Of a stretch of 64,000 bases of DNA, positions 62,293 through 64,000 are shown in pieces (the first letter of the stretch is position 1; each line of letters starts with the position of its first letter). The position numbers and the translations under genes were made by a program. The stretch comes from Nitrospirillum viridazoti CBAmc (lineage in GTDB: Bacteria; Pseudomonadota; Alphaproteobacteria; Azospirillales; Azospirillaceae), in the NCBI RefSeq assembly GCF_000730165.1, contig NZ_CP022112.1:847501-911500 (forward strand), read 5' to 3'. The notes under the pieces were generated by a model, which saw only the letters and a program-made list of their open reading frames with translations, had not been told where the DNA came from and did no database searches.

Positions 62293-62516
62293 GCGGGAAC
62301 GGCCGTCCCCTCCAGCCGCATGCGCCGGCCGCGGCGATGATCCACCGGCGTAGCCAAGCGCAGCAGGTGACGCTTGTGCTGGACAGAGGCGACGGTGCGG
62401 CCCAGGGCTTGGGCGATTTCCCGGTCGCCCTGCCCGGCGGCGTTCATGGCGATCAGCTGGGCCAGGCTTTCCTCATCCCAGGATCGCGCGGGGCCCAGTT
62501 TGGCGGCGCTACGCAT
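62289..62516 (-). CDS. Small helix-turn-helix protein (SANT/Myb-like)
   Basis: 75 residues from ATG 62516, with AAGGTGA just upstream. A single three-helix unit (SWDEESLAQLIAMNAAGQGDREIAQALGRTVASVQHKRHLLRL) resembles SANT/Myb-type or GcrA-like DNA-binding repeats: the spaced Trp and the REIAQALGRTVASVQHK recognition helix. The C-terminal tail is very basic (RRGRRMRLEG). Probably a DNA-binding accessory protein; targets unknown. Convergent with the MFS gene. Confidence 0.75.
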   Translation of the reverse strand: MRSAAKLGPARSWDEESLAQLIAMNAAGQGDREIAQALGRTVASVQHKRHLLRLATPVDHRRGRRMRLEGTAVPA

Positions 62517-62569
62517 GCTCTCACCTTGAGTGTTAGAAACGGCGTCCAAGTATTTGATAAAAATCAACT

Positions 62570-62959
62570 CTAGGCTTTCAGGCGAACTTCTCCATCTTTC
62601 CAGGGCGACCGGGCGGCGAAAAGGAGCTCACCCTCCTCCACCATACGCTGGGCGATGGAGCCGTCGATCTGCAGGGCGCTGCGGAAATCGCCCATGCACA
62701 GGACGGTGACGGCGGCGGGCAGGTCCAGGCGGCCAAGAGTGGCCAGCGCCAGGTTGCCGTCCCAGCAAGGCAGCGGCGCCTCGTCATCAATGACGATCAG
62801 GAAGTGGCCGGTGGCGCCTTCCCCACGCATCGGCGACGGGACCAGGAGGTAGATGCGCCATGGGTGCAGGGCGTTCACAAGGGCCAGCAAGGCCGCCGCT
62901 ATCCGTTGCGCACCAACCCACCGGTCACCCCATTGCCCGGGCCCTTCCGCCGCCGCCAT
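62570..62959 (-). CDS. Degenerate nucleotidyltransferase-fold protein
   Basis: 129 residues with ribosome site GGGAGG. The segment from about 33 to 60 (HPWRIYLLVPSPMRGEGATGHFLIVIDDE) follows the pattern of small minimal nucleotidyltransferases, where the usual text is RIYLFGSRARG...SDIDLLVV. Here the Gly-Ser pair becomes Pro-Ser, and the DxD metal residues are replaced by His/Phe. It is therefore probably catalytically dead, or the resemblance is superficial. The C-terminal VEEGELLFAAR is typical of the family end. Neighbours give no clue. Confidence 0.6.
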   Translation of the reverse strand: MAAAEGPGQWGDRWVGAQRIAAALLALVNALHPWRIYLLVPSPMRGEGATGHFLIVIDDEAPLPCWDGNLALATLGRLDLPAAVTVLCMGDFRSALQIDGSIAQRMVEEGELLFAARSPWKDGEVRLKA

Positions 62960-63025
62960 GCCGTCCTCCCTGGGTTGGTCGTCTCCTGTTCCGCGTCGCC
63001 TTTGCCTGGTACCGAATGGAAGCGC

Positions 63026-63811
63026 TCACCGGCCCTTGAACTGGGGCGGACGCTTCTCGGCGAACGCGCTCATGCCTTCCTTCTGATCCTCCAGCGCGAA
63101 GGTCGAGTGGAACAGCCGGCGCTCGAACCGCAGCCCTTCGGCCAGCGTCAGCTCGAACGCGCGGTCCACCGCCTCTTTCGCCATCATCACGGCGGGGCGG
63201 GAATAGCCGCAGATCTTCTCCGCCACCTTGATCGCCTCATCCACCAGGTCCGCCGCCGGGATGATGCGCGCCACCAGGCCCGCCCGCTCGGCCTCCGCCG
63301 CGTCCATCATGCGGCCGGTCAGCACCAGTTCCATGGCCTTGGCCTTGCCGATGGCACGGGTCAGACGCTGGGTGCCGCCGGCGCCGGGAATGGTGCCGAT
63401 GGTGATTTCGGGCTGGCCGAACTTGGCCGTGTCGGCGGCCAGCAGAATATCGGCCATCATGGCCAGTTCGCATCCGCCGCCCAGGGCATAGCCCGCAACC
63501 GCCGCGATGGTCGGTTTGCGGCAGGTGGCCAGGCGACCCCACTTCTTGGTGATGAAGTCGCCTAGGTAGGCGTCCATATAGGTCTTGGACTGCATCTCCT
63601 TGATGTCGGCGCCAGCGGCGAAGGCCTTTTCGCTGCCCGTCACGACGATGGCGCCAATGGAATCGTCGGCCTCCAGCCGGTCCAGCGCGTCCTGCAGGTC
63701 GGTCACCAGGCCGTCCGACAGGGCGTTCAGCGCCTTGGGACGGTTCAGGCGGATCAGGCCCACGGGCCCCCGCACCTCGACCAGGATGTTCTCGTAGGCG
63801 AACTCGGACAT
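63026..63811 (-). CDS. Enoyl-CoA hydratase/isomerase
   Basis: 261 residues, crotonase fold. Oxyanion-hole segments [11 protein letters not shown] (about 64-74) and [15 protein letters not shown], with the catalytic Glu residues in GGGCEL and in [20 protein letters not shown]. It hydrates trans-2-enoyl-CoA in fatty acid or amino acid degradation. The sequence is of the short-chain EchA/FadB type and is complete. Ribosome site GGAGAGG. The region from 63812 to the window end shows no gene. Confidence 0.94.
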   Translation of the reverse strand: MSEFAYENILVEVRGPVGLIRLNRPKALNALSDGLVTDLQDALDRLEADDSIGAIVVTGSEKAFAAGADIKEMQSKTYMDAYLGDFITKKWGRLATCRKPTIAAVAGYALGGGCELAMMADILLAADTAKFGQPEITIGTIPGAGGTQRLTRAIGKAKAMELVLTGRMMDAAEAERAGLVARIIPAADLVDEAIKVAEKICGYSRPAVMMAKEAVDRAFELTLAEGLRFERRLFHSTFALEDQKEGMSAFAEKRPPQFKGR

Positions 63812-64000
63812 TGGGGTCCTCTCCAGGATGATTACGGCGGGCGTTTTCTCGCCAGCGCCGGATTGGGAACCGGGACCGCATCACGGCCCGACCAGTTTCC
63901 GCGACCTGCCCATTATCGGGGAAAGGGCAGGCAAATACCGATGTCGCCAAGATTATTCAGCGATCCGCCCGGCCTGACTAGAAAAAGGGGGTGAAGGCTG

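Noticed and set aside
1-64000. CRISPR arrays, rRNA and tRNA genes, insertion sequences, replication origins
   Set aside because: No regularly spaced repeats, no tRNA- or rRNA-like sequences and no transposase reading frames were seen on reading both strands.

Overview
The window is about two-thirds G+C, densely coded and carries ordinary housekeeping genes (rpoH, rluD, tyrS, ilvE) of alphaproteobacterial type. The RpoH sequence, the argO/argP pair, the SsuADCB order, TonB-linked serine carboxypeptidases and PilZ/pentapeptide proteins suggest a free-living Rhodospirillales bacterium, most likely Azospirillaceae (Nitrospirillum/Niveispirillum-like). That placement is inference; no rRNA or tRNA gene is present to test it.

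Layout. 1-4.7 kb: histidine utilisation genes on the minus strand (31-codon upstream ORF, hutG, hutH, an FCD-type GntR regulator, an APC permease). 5-7 kb: PilZ and pentapeptide-repeat proteins. 7-9.7 kb: rpoH, rluD and a small membrane protein. 9.9-14.2 kb: threonine aldolase, an exported peroxiredoxin, a DUF982 protein, and the divergent argO/argP pair; the 3' end of argO is duplicated around a small AT-rich secreted-protein gene. 14.2-16.6 kb: an orphan contractile tail-sheath gene and a convergent gene of unknown function. 16.8-21.1 kb: a two-subunit molybdenum hydroxylase (IorAB type) and an exported SGNH hydrolase. 21.1-25.2 kb: an AcoR-like sigma-54 activator divergent from an aldehyde dehydrogenase/DUF779 operon with a near-perfect -24/-12 promoter and two dyad activator sites. 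25.2-25.9 kb: an AT-rich hicAB toxin-antitoxin pair.

26-51.1 kb is the most distinctive part: a peptide and amino-acid scavenging island. It holds four S10 serine-carboxypeptidase-like proteins, two M61 peptidases, an S9 peptidase, a large exported amidohydrolase, a TonB-dependent receptor, an APC permease, an exported class V PLP enzyme next to an exported RidA, a class I/II aminotransferase, a single-chain tandem fusion of two ornithine-cyclodeaminase/mu-crystallin domains, and two closely related Lrp/AsnC regulators. Two intergenic copies of a multi-hairpin element lie just 5' of two S10 genes. Their loops and linkers are conserved while their stems change in a compensatory way, as expected of a structured RNA. 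Several island promoters share an ATAAA...GCAA composite motif that may be the Lrp operator. The working model is outer-membrane uptake of a peptide-like substrate, periplasmic or envelope trimming, permease uptake, and PLP/imine chemistry (aminotransferases, RidA, ketimine reductase), controlled by the paired Lrp proteins.

51.2-64 kb: an exported protein of unknown function, tyrS, an ssuADCB sulfonate operon with ATGA overlaps at every junction and a tandem 21-bp-spaced operator, an FAD/NAD(P) protein, a small unknown protein with its own terminator, ilvE, an MFS aromatic-acid-type transporter, two small proteins, and an enoyl-CoA hydratase.
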